Assembly (NCBI GenBank): GCA_963788115.1
Contig: CAWBFD010000004.1
Location: 248,001 to 312,000 of the forward strand
DNA length: 64,000 nt
Direction of reading: 5' to 3'
Source: CAWBFD01 sp963788115
Lineage (GTDB): Bacteria > Actinomycetota > Thermoleophilia > Solirubrobacterales > 70-9
In this document: piece by piece, positions 8,448 to 18,053 of the stretch
Position numbering within the stretch: the first letter of the stretch is position 1
Layout of the letters: each line of letters begins with the position of its first letter
Program-made: the position numbers and the translations under genes
The notes under the pieces: generated by a model
What the model was told of the DNA's origin: nothing
The model's input: only the letters and a program-made list of their open reading frames with translations
Databases searched by the model: none

Positions 8448-9797
8448 GTGGAACGGCTGTTCGAAACCGAGGAACGCGCTGAGCGCCGTCGGACGAGCGT
8501 TCCGTCCTCCGAGGCGCCGCTGGCCGTGCGGATGCGCCCCCGTTCGCTGGACGAGCTGGTCGGCCAGGATCACCTGCTGCGCCCGGACTCGCCGCTTCGC
8601 ACAGCGATCGAGACGGGCGAGCCCCACTCGGCGATCCTCTACGGGCCTCCGGGCTCAGGTAAGACGACGCTGGCGCGAATCATCGCCGCCGCGGCGCGCG
8701 GTGCCTTCGAGGAGGAGTCGGCCGTGAACGCCGGCAGGGCCGAGGTGCGGGCGATCATCGCCCGCGCCGAGGAGCGCCGCCGGACGGCCAATCAGCCGAC
8801 GATCTTCTTCCTCGACGAGATCCACCGCTTCAACAAGGCTCAGCAGGACGCGCTGCTTCCGGCGGTGGAGGAGGACCTGGTGACGCTGATCGGGGCGACG
8901 ACGGAGAACCCGTATTTCGAGGTCAACTCCGCGCTGCTCTCCCGCGCCCAGATCTACCAGCTGGCGCCCCTGGGCCCGCCGGAGATCGAGGGCCTCGTGC
9001 GCCGGGCGTTGGCCGACCCCGAGCGCGGCATCGCCGATCCGCCGGAGGTGACCGAGGAGGCGATCGAGCTGCTCGCCACCCGCTCCGGCGGCGACGCGCG
9101 AATCGCCCTGGCTGCGCTCGAGCGTGCGGTGGAGACCGCCCACGCGGGCGACCATGGGATCGATCTCGCCACCGCGGAGGACGCGCTCCAGCGCAAGGCG
9201 CTCACCTTCGATCGCGAGGGCGACCAGCACTACGACTACATCTCGGCATGGATCAAGGCCACGCGCGGCTCCGATCCAGACGCCTCGCTCTATTACCTCG
9301 CGGTGATGCTCGAGGGCGGCGAGGACCCCCGGTACATCGCCCGCAGGATGGTGATCCTCGCCTCAGAGGACATCGGCAACGCCGATCCGCAGGCGCTGGT
9401 GGTGGCGACTGCCGCGGCGCAGGCGGTGGACCGGGTTGGCCTGCCCGAGTGCCAGCTCAACCTCGCCCAGGCGGCCGTCTACCTGGCCCTGGCGCCGAAG
9501 TCGAACGCATCCATGCGCGGCCTCTCCGCCGCCTCGCGCCACGTCCGCGAGCACGGCGCGAAGCCGCCGCCCGACTATCTACGAGACGCGCACTACCCGG
9601 GGGCGAAGCGCCTTGGGCGCGGGAAGGGCTATGCCTATCCCCACGACGAGTCCGATGGATTGGCGGACCAGGAGCTCCTGCCTGAGGAAGTGCGCGGCGA
9701 GCGCTTCTACGAGCCCACCGACCGGGGGTTCGAGCAGGAGCTGGCTCGCAGGCTGGAGGAGATCCGCCGCCGGCTCGGGTCGGGCGAGCCCGACTAG
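8448..9797 (+). CDS. rarA: RarA/MgsA AAA+ ATPase (replication-associated recombination protein A)
   Basis: This 449-residue clamp-loader-like ATPase acts at stalled replication forks. Visible motifs are MRPRSLDELVGQDHLL near residues 29-44, Walker A GPPGSGKT at residues 66-73, Walker B FLDEIHRFNKAQQDALL, sensor I IGATTENP, and the C-terminal tetramerisation region (SAWIKATRGSDPDASLYYLA, HYPGAKRLGRGKGY). The GTG at 8448 is preceded by GATACT 6 nt upstream, and residues before it would be unlike the family. Its stop overlaps the convergent esterase by four bases. Confidence 0.93.
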   Translation: MERLFETEERAERRRTSVPSSEAPLAVRMRPRSLDELVGQDHLLRPDSPLRTAIETGEPHSAILYGPPGSGKTTLARIIAAAARGAFEEESAVNAGRAEVRAIIARAEERRRTANQPTIFFLDEIHRFNKAQQDALLPAVEEDLVTLIGATTENPYFEVNSALLSRAQIYQLAPLGPPEIEGLVRRALADPERGIADPPEVTEEAIELLATRSGGDARIALAALERAVETAHAGDHGIDLATAEDALQRKALTFDREGDQHYDYISAWIKATRGSDPDASLYYLAVMLEGGEDPRYIARRMVILASEDIGNADPQALVVATAAAQAVDRVGLPECQLNLAQAAVYLALAPKSNASMRGLSAASRHVREHGAKPPPDYLRDAHYPGAKRLGRGKGYAYPHDESDGLADQELLPEEVRGERFYEPTDRGFEQELARRLEEIRRRLGSGEPD

Positions 9798-10435
9798 AGC
9801 GCGGCGCGCAGCCAGTCGCGGACCTCGTCGAGTGTCCGGGGGTCGATCCCGTGGCCCATCGGGGTCTCACGATAGGTCAGGTCAACCGTGCCCTCGAGCA
9901 GCTCGCGCGCGGCGCGAGCGAACTCGATCGACATGATCGGATCGGCGGTGCCGTGCGAGATGTAGACCGGCAGACCGACGCGGTCCGTGAGGTCGGGCTC
10001 CCAGCCATCCACTGTCGGGATGAAGCCGGACATGGCGAGGATCGCCGCCGGGCGCGGGCGCCCTGCTCCGAGGCCCAGTGCGTACGCCATCACCGTGCCC
10101 TGCGAGAAGCCGCCGAGGGCGATCCGGTCCTGCCCGAGGCCGGTCTGCTCGGCGACTGCCTCGAGCCAACCGTCGAGCATCCGATAGCTCTGCCAGAACG
10201 TCCCCGGATCGGGGAACCCAACTCGGGCAACGACGTACCAGTGGTTGCCCGTGTGCCCGGGCGGGCGCAGCGGCGCCCTGGGGGTGAAGCCGGCGAGCCG
10301 ACGGTCCGGATCGAGGACGTCGAGCAGCGGGAAGAGGTCGTTCTCGTCGACGCCGCGCCCGTGCATGAGCACCAGGGCGCCCTCGGGCTCGCCGGCGGCG
10401 GAGCGTTCGCGGTAGACGAGGTCGTCGAGCGGCAC
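9794..10435 (-). CDS. alpha/beta hydrolase, phospholipase/carboxylesterase family
   Basis: This 213-residue esterase of the Abhydrolase_2 family has an oxyanion region VLMHGRGVDEND, the nucleophile Ser in LGGFSQGTVMAYAL, an Asp in SHGTADPIMS and His in PMGHGIDP. This is a complete triad in the expected order. Relatives act on short acyl esters or deacylate proteins; the physiological substrate is unclear. It is convergent with rarA and divergent from the aldehyde dehydrogenase gene. Confidence 0.87.
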   Translation of the reverse strand: MPLDDLVYRERSAAGEPEGALVLMHGRGVDENDLFPLLDVLDPDRRLAGFTPRAPLRPPGHTGNHWYVVARVGFPDPGTFWQSYRMLDGWLEAVAEQTGLGQDRIALGGFSQGTVMAYALGLGAGRPRPAAILAMSGFIPTVDGWEPDLTDRVGLPVYISHGTADPIMSIEFARAARELLEGTVDLTYRETPMGHGIDPRTLDEVRDWLRAAL

Positions 10436-10450
10436 GCGAGCGACCGTACA

Positions 10451-10456
10451 TAGAAT
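10451..10456 (+). promoter_or_regulatory. -10 box of an apparently leaderless gene
   Basis: TAGAAT lies 8 nt before the ATG at 10465, with no ribosome-binding site. It is one of the best matches to TANNNT in the window. Confidence 0.45.
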
Positions 10457-10464
10457 CGCCGCAG

Positions 10465-12033
10465 ATGGGCAAGCTCGAGTCGTTCAACCCGGCCACCGGC
10501 GAGCTTGTCGGCACGGTCGAGACGATCACCGCGAAGCAGGTGGGCGGGGTCGTCGCCGACGTCGCCGAGGTCCAGCCGTTCTGGGCGCAGCTCTCGCTCG
10601 AGGACCGCGCCCGGTACATGCGTCGCGCCGCCGACGTGCTCGTCGAGGAGATGGACGACGTCGCGGCGCTGCTCACCCGCGAGCAGGGGAAGCCGATCAC
10701 CGAGAGCTACACGATGGAGGTGCTGCCGACGATCGACGCACTCCACTGGTGCGCGGACGCGGGGCCCGAGATCCTCGCCGACGAGAAGGTCCCCTTCCCC
10801 CAGGCGTTCCTGAAGACGAAGCGCGGCTTTATCAGTTACGAGCCGATCGGGGTGGTCGGGGTGATCGCCCCGTGGAACTACCCGTGGTCGATCCCGTTCG
10901 GAGAGGTCGCGATCGCGCTCACGGCGGGCAATGGGGTGGTCCTGAAGCCGGCGAGCCTGACGCCCCTGCTCGGCGAGCGGATCCAACAGGTCTTCGAGCG
11001 TGCCGGCCTGCCCGAGGGGCTCGTCCGCACCGTGCACGGCGGCGGGCGCATCGGGCAGGCGGTGTGCGAGGCGGACGGCGTCGGCAAGGTCTTCTTCACC
11101 GGGTCGGTCGAGGTCGGCCGCAAGGTGGGCGAGCTCTGCGCCAAGCGGCTCAAGGGATCGGTGCTCGAGCTGGGAGGCAAGGACCCTCAGATCGTCTGTG
11201 CCGATGCGGATCTCGCGAACGCCGTCTCCGGCTGCGTCTGGGGCGGGTTCGCCAACGCCGGCCAGACCTGCTCGGGGATCGAGCGCACCTACGTCGTCCG
11301 GGAGGTCGCCGACCGCTTCTGCGAGGGGGTCGTGCGGGAGACCGAGCGGCTCAGGGTCGGCGATCCGCAGAGCTACGAGACCGAGATCGGGCCGATGGTC
11401 TCGGCCGATCAGTTCGAGGTCGTCAACTCCCTGGTCGACGACGCGCTCGCCTCCGGCGCCGAGCGCGTGACCGGCGGGCCTCGCGAGATCGGCAGCTTCC
11501 CCGGCAAGTTCATCGCCCCGACCGTGCTGCCCGGCGTCACCGACGAGATGCGGATCATGAAGGAGGAGATCTTCGGGCCCGTGGTGCCGATCGTGATCGT
11601 CGACTCCGAGGAGGAGGCGCTCGAACGAGCCAACGACTCCAACTTCGGCCTCGGCGCCTCGATCTGGACCCGCGACCGGGCGAAGGGCGAACGGATGGCG
11701 CGCCGGGTCGAGTCCGGGATGGTGTGGATCAACGACCACTCGTACTCGCACGGCGCCTGCCAGTGCTCGTGGGGAGGGGTGAAGGAGTCAGGACTCGGGC
11801 GCTCCCACTCCAAGTTCGGGATGTACGAGTGCGTCAACATCAAGCTGGTCTCGTGGGAGCCGGGTCTCACCCGCGACTTCTGGTGGCAGCCCTACGACGC
11901 CACCCTCGGCGCCGCCATCCGGTCCTCCGCGCGGCTGCTCTACGGCCGCAACGGCCAGCGGCTCCGAGCGCTTCGCGAGGGGGCGGTGCCACTGCTCCGT
12001 GTGGGCGCCCGGACGATGCGCAAGGGCCGCTGA
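10465..12033 (+). CDS. NAD(P)-dependent aldehyde dehydrogenase
   Basis: This 522-residue ALDH-superfamily enzyme oxidises an aldehyde to the acid. The cofactor-binding stretch IAPWNYPWSIPF, general base Glu235 in LELGGKD and nucleophile Cys269 in NAGQTCSG, 34 residues apart, are intact. EIFGPVVPIV also fits. It resembles succinate-semialdehyde or broad medium/long-chain aldehyde dehydrogenases. A C-terminal tail of about 55 residues (DFWWQPYDATLG onwards) extends past the usual end. The exact substrate is not assignable. Confidence 0.92.
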   Translation: MGKLESFNPATGELVGTVETITAKQVGGVVADVAEVQPFWAQLSLEDRARYMRRAADVLVEEMDDVAALLTREQGKPITESYTMEVLPTIDALHWCADAGPEILADEKVPFPQAFLKTKRGFISYEPIGVVGVIAPWNYPWSIPFGEVAIALTAGNGVVLKPASLTPLLGERIQQVFERAGLPEGLVRTVHGGGRIGQAVCEADGVGKVFFTGSVEVGRKVGELCAKRLKGSVLELGGKDPQIVCADADLANAVSGCVWGGFANAGQTCSGIERTYVVREVADRFCEGVVRETERLRVGDPQSYETEIGPMVSADQFEVVNSLVDDALASGAERVTGGPREIGSFPGKFIAPTVLPGVTDEMRIMKEEIFGPVVPIVIVDSEEEALERANDSNFGLGASIWTRDRAKGERMARRVESGMVWINDHSYSHGACQCSWGGVKESGLGRSHSKFGMYECVNIKLVSWEPGLTRDFWWQPYDATLGAAIRSSARLLYGRNGQRLRALREGAVPLLRVGARTMRKGR

Positions 12034-12159
12034 GCGGCTCGCGCGCCGACTCGCCGGATCAGCCCGCGATCCGCTGTTCCTCGCCGACTGTCGGGTTTGT
12101 CAGCGTGGGCCGGACAAAGTCGACGCTCGAGGCCAGCGCGGACCCGGGACGCCCCTTCC

Positions 12160-12888
12160 TCAGCCCGCGATGCGCACGTGCAGGTGGTTGTCGTGGTTCA
12201 CGAGGGGGATGACGACGCCTGCCGGCCCGGTGAGGCCCGTGTTGGGCCCGACGTAGATCGTCGTCGCCCCGGCGGCGACGAACCGGTCGAGGAGGTCCTG
12301 CGAGAGCTCGGGGTCGATCTCGGTCGCGTCGAGCGGCGAGCGCTCGGCACGGTCGAGACGCGGGTAGTAGACGTCGACGTCGAGGCCGTTCTGATGCGTC
12401 GCGTGGCCGATCCCCCCGCTCACCTCGGGCCCGAAGTAGCCGCCGTGCGGGCGGCTGAGGTCACCGATGCCAACCCGGGGAGCGTGGGGGTGGGCGGCGG
12501 CGTAGTCGCGGATCACGCGCAGCGTGGTTCGCACGAGGTCGTCGGTCCCCCAGCGCCGCCAGCCGCGGTTGGGCGAGCGATGCCGGATCGGGTCCCAGGT
12601 GAAGAAGTGGGCACCGCCGGGCGGCAGGCGGACGCCTCGCTCCAAGGCCCCATCCTCCGGCAGGCCGATCGCGACCGACTCGCGCCAGCGGATGCGGTGT
12701 CGCCTCGGGGGCGCCTCTGGCGGTAGCGCAACGCGCGGCGGTTCGGGCGGGTGGCCTCGGCTTGCCCGTGTCGGCTCGCCCGGCGCGCGCGGCTGGCCGA
12801 CGTCCGCGTGAGCAGCGAGCAGGACAGCGCCAACCGCGCCAAGCCCGAGCGCGGTCGCGAGGAGCAGAGCCAGTCCCGGCGAGCGCAT
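12160..12888 (-). CDS. exported penicillin-insensitive murein endopeptidase-like protein (M74/LAS group)
   Basis: The 242-residue protein has a hydrophobic N-terminal signal or anchor (residues 5-25), a Pro-rich linker, and a C-terminal domain with the zinc-site layout of MepA-type enzymes: GDLSRPHGG, GHATHQNGLDVDVYYPR and HDNHLHVRI (final H-x-H). It probably cleaves peptide cross-links in the cell wall. It is convergent with the aldehyde dehydrogenase gene. In the 126 bp between them I see only a weak TTTGTC/GACAAA inverted repeat. Confidence 0.8.
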   Translation of the reverse strand: MRSPGLALLLATALGLGAVGAVLLAAHADVGQPRAPGEPTRASRGHPPEPPRVALPPEAPPRRHRIRWRESVAIGLPEDGALERGVRLPPGGAHFFTWDPIRHRSPNRGWRRWGTDDLVRTTLRVIRDYAAAHPHAPRVGIGDLSRPHGGYFGPEVSGGIGHATHQNGLDVDVYYPRLDRAERSPLDATEIDPELSQDLLDRFVAAGATTIYVGPNTGLTGPAGVVIPLVNHDNHLHVRIAG

Positions 12889-13016
12889 GCCAATTGGATA
12901 CGGACGCCGGGACGTTCTGGGTCCCGGCGGCGGCCAAGATGCGGCAGTCGCGCCTTATGGGGTCCTATGCAGCCAGAAGGCGCCAGCCGTGGCGTGTGGG
13001 GCGATACTTGACGAGC

Positions 13017-13765
<749 letters not shown>

Positions 13766-13769
<4 letters not shown>

Positions 13770-14434
13770 CCGCCTTCGCCGCGATCCTCGCCAAGGACCT
13801 GCGGATCGAGCTTCGCACCCTTCAATCGCTCCCGGCGATGGCGCTGTTCGCGGTCACCACCTTCGTGCTGTTCCGCTTCGGGCTGGATCGCGAGACGTTG
13901 TCGGGGAGCCTCGCCGCCGGCGTGCTGCTGGCGACGGTGCTGTTCGCGGGCATCCTCGCGATCAACCGCCTGTTCGTCGCCGAGCGCGACGAGGGTGGGT
14001 TCGACGCGATCCGGCTTGCCCCGGTCGACGGGACCGCCCTGTTCGCGGCGAAGGCCGTCGCGCTGATCGCCTACCTCGCGGCGCTGGAGCTGATCGCGCT
14101 GCCGGCATTCGCCGTCTTCTTCCTCGACAGCTGGGAGGGCCTCGTGCCCGTGGCCGGGGTGCTCGTCCTCGTCGACATCGGGCTCGCCGTGACCGGGGTA
14201 CTGGTCTCCTCGATCGCCGTCAACTCCCGCGCCCGCGACCTGCTGGTCCCGCTGGTGCTCCTGCCGCTGCTGGTGCCGGTGATGATCGCCGCCGCGGGCG
14301 CCGCCGAGCCGCTGCTCGGCGTCAACGGCCCTGCATACGACGGGGTCGGCAAATGGCTGGCGATCCTGGCTCTTTACGATGTGGTCTTCCTCCTGATCGG
14401 ATACGCGGTCTATGACTTCCTGCTGGAGGACTGA
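13766..14434 (+). CDS. ccmB: heme exporter membrane protein CcmB
   Basis: The 222-residue integral membrane protein has six or so hydrophobic segments. It starts with FAAILAKDLRIELRT, the typical CcmB N-terminus, and contains FAGILAINRLFVAERDEGG and VSSIAVNSRARDLLVPLVLLP, both family hallmarks. It forms the membrane part of the CcmAB complex that releases holo-CcmE. It starts with GTG coupled to ccmA. No ccmE or ccmF is in this window. Confidence 0.9.
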
Positions 14435-14465
14435 CCCGGCGCCGCCCGATCAGGAGGGCCATTCG

Positions 14466-15209
14466 ATGAAGTTGCTCAGCCTGCGAAACCTGTCGATGGC
14501 GACCGTGGTCGCGATCACGGCCGCGTTCGCGCTGGTCTTCTTCTACGCCCCGCTCGACGCCGACCAGGGGTTCATCCAGAAGATCTTCTACCTGCACGTG
14601 CCGCTGGCGATCTGCGCACTGGCCGGCTTCGTCGTCGCCCTGATCCACGCCATCCGCTACCTGCGCACGCGGGATCCCGTCCACGATGCGCGCGCATACG
14701 TCTCCATTCACATCTCGATCATCTTCGGGGTCGCGGTACTGCTCACCGGGGCGATCTGGGCGAAGGCGTCCTGGGGGAAATGGTGGGTCTGGGATGAGCC
14801 GACCCTGGTGAGCTTCCTGATCGTGTTCCTCCTCTACTGCACCTATTACCCGCTTCGCTTCGCCGTCGATGACCGCGACCGCCAGGCCCGGTACGCGTCC
14901 GTGTTCGCGATCGCCGCCGGCGCCTTCGTTCCCCTCAACTTCGCCGCCGTTCGAGCGGCCGAGTCGCTCGTGCACCCGCGCGTGTTCGCCACTGCCGAGG
15001 GCGGCCTGCCGCCCAAGATGTGGGTCGCCTTCCTGGTGGCAATGGCGGCGATGGCGCTTCTGTGGGTGACGCTCGTCGGGTTCGAGCTTGCGGCGAAGTC
15101 CGCCTCCGCCAAGCTCTCGCGGCTTCGCCGGGCGCTCGACGCCGAGTCACCCGCTCCCGCCGGGTCCCGGATCGCCCCCGCAGTCCCCTCGCAGGCGACC
15201 AACGTCTGA
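14466..15209 (+). CDS. ccmC: heme transport protein CcmC
   Basis: The 247-residue polytopic protein delivers heme to CcmE. The WWD-type heme motif is WGKWWVWDEP, with conserved His residues in IFYLHVP and further on. I placed the start at the ATG at 14466 because AGGAGG (14452-14457) sits 8 nt upstream. It is the only gene of this operon with a strong ribosome-binding site of its own. The charged tail after about residue 215 is not conserved. Confidence 0.9.
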   Translation: MKLLSLRNLSMATVVAITAAFALVFFYAPLDADQGFIQKIFYLHVPLAICALAGFVVALIHAIRYLRTRDPVHDARAYVSIHISIIFGVAVLLTGAIWAKASWGKWWVWDEPTLVSFLIVFLLYCTYYPLRFAVDDRDRQARYASVFAIAAGAFVPLNFAAVRAAESLVHPRVFATAEGGLPPKMWVAFLVAMAAMALLWVTLVGFELAAKSASAKLSRLRRALDAESPAPAGSRIAPAVPSQATNV

Positions 15210-15559
15210 TGCCCGCGTTGCCCCTCGATGAGGCTGGGAAGTACGTCGCCGGGGCGTACGTGGTCTTCTGCGCGCTGATCCTCGTCTACGTGGCGATCAT
15301 GGCGGCGAAGCTCCAGCGGCTCGAGCGCGAGCTGGGCGAGCTGGCGGACCTGGCGGAGAAGCCGGGACATCATCCCACCAGTAGCCCCGCCGCCCCCGGA
15401 CGCGGGAGCAGCATGGAAATGCCCGAGGCGCGAGCCGAGGGCAAGGTATCTGGAGCGGGAGCAGAGGAGGCGGCGGGCATTAATTCTGGAGCGGGAGCAG
15501 AGGAGGCGGCGGGCAGTGATTCTGGGGCGGGAGCAGAGGAGGCGGCGGGCATTGGCTGA
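15209..15559 (+). CDS. CcmD-like small membrane protein with a repeat tail
   Basis: This 116-residue protein starts at an ATG overlapping the ccmC stop (TGATG). The N-terminal 40 residues contain one transmembrane segment (YVAGAYVVFCALILVYVAIMA) and a charged, heptad-like stretch, as in CcmD. Position after ccmABC supports the call. The rest is low-complexity and ends in three near-identical 12-residue repeats (SGAGAEEAAG plus two residues) that are absent from normal CcmD. Its last codons overlap the hemA start. Confidence 0.65.
   Translation: MPALPLDEAGKYVAGAYVVFCALILVYVAIMAAKLQRLERELGELADLAEKPGHHPTSSPAAPGRGSSMEMPEARAEGKVSGAGAEEAAGINSGAGAEEAAGSDSGAGAEEAAGIG
15449..15552 (+). repeat. 36-bp tandem repeat, three copies, carrying hemA ribosome-binding sites
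   Basis: Copies begin at 15449, 15485 and 15521 and differ at very few positions. The period is 12 codons in the ccmD-like frame. Each copy contains AGGAGG (15465-15470, 15501-15506, 15537-15542). The last one lies 9 nt before the proposed hemA TTG start. Confidence 0.9.
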
Positions 15560-16883
15560 ATTGCTCGCGATCGGCGTCTCGCACAAGACGGCTCCGCTCG
15601 AGCTGCGGGAGCGCATGGCGCTGACCGAGGGCCGGGCTGTGGGCGTGCTCGGCGAGCTCGTGGATGCGGACGTGGTCCACGAGGCCGCCGCGATCTCGAC
15701 CTGCAACCGCACCGAGCTCTACCTGTACGCGGCCGATCCGGTCGGCGCCGAGTCGCGGGCGCTGGGAACTCTCGCCCACGAGGCCGAGATGCGCCCGACC
15801 GAGCTCGTCGGCCACCTCTACTCGTTGCGGGGCTCCGACGCCGCCGCCCACCTGTTCCGGGTGACCGCCGGCCTCGACTCGATGATCATCGGCGAGGCCG
15901 AGGTGCAGGGCCAGGTCAAGCGTGCCTACGAGCTTGCCCTGGTCGAGGGCGCCACCGGGGCAATGCTCAACCGGCTCTTCCGCGGCGCGCTGGCCGCAGG
16001 CAAGCGGGCGAGGTCGGAAACCCGGATCTCCGAAGGCGCCCTGTCGGTGCCGCAGGTGGCGGTCGAGCTGGGACAGCGCGTACTGGGCGACCTGGGCGAT
16101 CGGCGCGTGCTGGTGATCGGCGCGGGCGAGACCGCCGAGCACACCGCCCGCGCCCTGTCCGCTCGCGGGGTCGACGCCGTGTTCATCGCCAACCGTCGCT
16201 ACGACCGGGCGATCGGGCTGGCCCAGAGGTTCGGCGGGCACGCGGTCCGGTTCGACGACCTTCCCGAGCAGCTGATCGGCGCCGACATCGTCGTCGCCTC
16301 CACGGGTTCCCCACACCACGTGGTCGAGCGCGATGCGCTCACCGAGGTGATGTCCGCGCGCGAGGGTAGTCCGTTGCTGCTGATCGACCTCGCCGTGCCC
16401 CGCGACATCCACCCTGCCTGCCGCGAGCTGGCGGGAGTGGCGCTCCACGACATGGACGACCTCCAGCAGCTGGTCGAGCGAAACGCCTCCGGCCGTGAGG
16501 CCGAGGCCAGGCGGGCCGAGGGGGTGCTGCGGGCAGAGGTCTCGCGGTTCGAGCGCTGGCTGACGACGCAGGAGGTGGCCCCCACGATCGCCGCGCTTCG
16601 AGCCAGGGGCGACGAGGTGGTCGAGCGCGTGCTCGCCGAGAACGAGCCCCGATGGGAGGCACTGAGCGAGAGCGACCGCGACCGCCTCCGGGCGATGGCG
16701 CGGGCGATCGCGAGCCGGTTGCTGCACGAGCCCACCCTCCGGCTGAGGCGCTCCGGCGGCGAGGACGACGCGTACGTGAAGGTGGCCGCGCTGCGCGACC
16801 TGTTCGGACTCGATCCCGAGAGCGAGCCGCTCGGCGAGGACGCGCAGGTGCGCGAGCTGCGCCGGCCCGACGGCAAGGCGTAG
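15552..16883 (+). CDS. hemA: glutamyl-tRNA reductase
   Basis: This 443-residue enzyme makes glutamate-1-semialdehyde from Glu-tRNA, the first committed step of C5 heme synthesis. The nucleophile is Cys51 in ISTCNRTELY. LDSMIIGEAEVQGQVK, the NADPH-binding VLVIGAGETAEHTARAL and the C-terminal dimerisation helix are all present. I prefer the TTG at 15552 because AGGAGG lies 9 nt upstream and the protein then begins LAELLAIGVSHKTAP. A GTG at 15516 or TTG at 15561 are alternatives. The start overlaps the end of the ccmD-like gene. Confidence 0.92.
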   Translation: MAELLAIGVSHKTAPLELRERMALTEGRAVGVLGELVDADVVHEAAAISTCNRTELYLYAADPVGAESRALGTLAHEAEMRPTELVGHLYSLRGSDAAAHLFRVTAGLDSMIIGEAEVQGQVKRAYELALVEGATGAMLNRLFRGALAAGKRARSETRISEGALSVPQVAVELGQRVLGDLGDRRVLVIGAGETAEHTARALSARGVDAVFIANRRYDRAIGLAQRFGGHAVRFDDLPEQLIGADIVVASTGSPHHVVERDALTEVMSAREGSPLLLIDLAVPRDIHPACRELAGVALHDMDDLQQLVERNASGREAEARRAEGVLRAEVSRFERWLTTQEVAPTIAALRARGDEVVERVLAENEPRWEALSESDRDRLRAMARAIASRLLHEPTLRLRRSGGEDDAYVKVAALRDLFGLDPESEPLGEDAQVRELRRPDGKA

Positions 16884-16985
16884 CCCCCAAGCGCCCGGAC
16901 GCGGCCTTCGTTCCCGACCAACGACCGGCGGTTTCCCGCTCGCCCCTGCTCTCCCAACCTGCGCCTCCCGTCACCCTGCCCACCG

Positions 16986-17123
16986 ACCAACCGCGTTCTT
17001 CATCCGAGGGGTGGTGGCAATCCGCAGTTGGACGGGGCCGGCGGGCCGCCCGCTCCTCCCGCCCATCAACCAACTGCGTTTTTCATCCGAGGGGTGGTGG
17101 AAATCCGCAGTTGGACGGGCCGG
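16986..17123. repeat. two direct copies of a hairpin-forming repeat upstream of hemC
   Basis: Copies of about 55 bp lie at roughly 16986-17042 and 17069-17123, nearly identical over CATCCGAGGGGTGGTGG. Copy 2 can fold through CCAACTGCG and its exact complement CGCAGTTGG; copy 1 has one mismatch. They fill most of the 288-bp gap between hemA and hemC and read as a REP-like element rather than coding sequence. Confidence 0.8.
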
Positions 17124-17171
17124 CAAGGGCAGGGAGAGGTTGCGCGCGTCCTGAGGGGCCACAATGCGGGC

Positions 17172-18053
17172 ATGTCGCCATTGCGCCTTGGAACCCGCGC
17201 GAGCGCCCTGGCCGTGGCGCAGGCCGAGCAGATCTCGGCGGCGCTCGCAGGGGCGGAGATCGTGCGGGTGAGGACCGACGACGGGGCGGTCGGGGACAAG
17301 GCCCGATTCGTCCGCGGGGTCGAGCGGGCCTTGCTCGAGGGCGAGGTGGACCTCGGCGTGCACTCGGCCAAGGACCTCCCGGGCGAGCTCCCCGAGGGGC
17401 TCGCGATCGCCGCCGTCCCGGGCCGTGAGGAGTCCGCCGACGCGTACGTCGGCTCCGCGGCCTCGCTTGGCGAGGTGCCCGAGGGAGCTCGGATCGGAAC
17501 CTCGAGCCTGCGGCGCCGGGCCCAGCTCCTGGCGTTGCGCGCGGACCTCGAGATCGTCGAGCTGCGCGGGAACGTCGACACCCGCCTGGCGAAGCTCGCG
17601 GAGGGCACCCTCGACGGGATCGTGCTGGCCGCCGCCGGCCTGCGACGACTGGGGCGAGCGGCGGAGGTCGCGTTCATGTTCTCGCCGAGCGAGATGACCC
17701 CGGCGCCGGGCCAGGGCACGCTCGCGCTCGAGGCGCGTCGGGAGGATCGTGAGAGCAGGGCTGCGGCTGCACGGATCGGGGACGAGGCTGCGCTCACCGA
17801 GCTGACCGCCGAGCGGGCCGCCACCACCACCCTTGGCGCCAGCTGTCGCACGCCGATCGGGATCTGCGCTCACACGGGCGCTGACGGGATCGGGATCGAG
17901 GCGTTCGCGGGGCTCCCGGACGGCAGCGAGTGGTTGCGCGATTCGCTCGCGGGCCCGCTCGACGACCCCGCCGGGCTCGGTGAGGAGCTGGCCAGCCGGA
18001 TGCTCGCTGCGGGCGCCGGTGAGCTGCTCGAGCGGGCGGAGGCGCTCGCGTGA
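17172..18053 (+). CDS. hemC: hydroxymethylbilane synthase (porphobilinogen deaminase)
   Basis: This 293-residue enzyme polymerises four porphobilinogens to hydroxymethylbilane. It begins LRLGTRASALAVAQAEQI and contains VHSAKDLPGE, GTSSLRRRAQL and RGNVDTRL. The dipyrromethane-cofactor Cys225 lies in GASCRTPIG. The ATG at 17172 has CACAAT 6 nt upstream and no Shine-Dalgarno, so it probably has its own promoter after the repeat pair. The stop overlaps cobA-hemD by four bases. Confidence 0.95.
   Translation: MSPLRLGTRASALAVAQAEQISAALAGAEIVRVRTDDGAVGDKARFVRGVERALLEGEVDLGVHSAKDLPGELPEGLAIAAVPGREESADAYVGSAASLGEVPEGARIGTSSLRRRAQLLALRADLEIVELRGNVDTRLAKLAEGTLDGIVLAAAGLRRLGRAAEVAFMFSPSEMTPAPGQGTLALEARREDRESRAAAARIGDEAALTELTAERAATTTLGASCRTPIGICAHTGADGIGIEAFAGLPDGSEWLRDSLAGPLDDPAGLGEELASRMLAAGAGELLERAEALA

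Noticed and set aside
12096..12118. Terminator between the aldehyde dehydrogenase and M74-like genes
   Set aside because: Only a 6-bp stem (TTTGTC/GACAAA) with an 11-nt loop and no T-tract; too weak to call.
15449..15552. CRISPR-like array
   Set aside because: Repeats are contiguous without spacers, in frame within a coding gene, and no cas genes are nearby.
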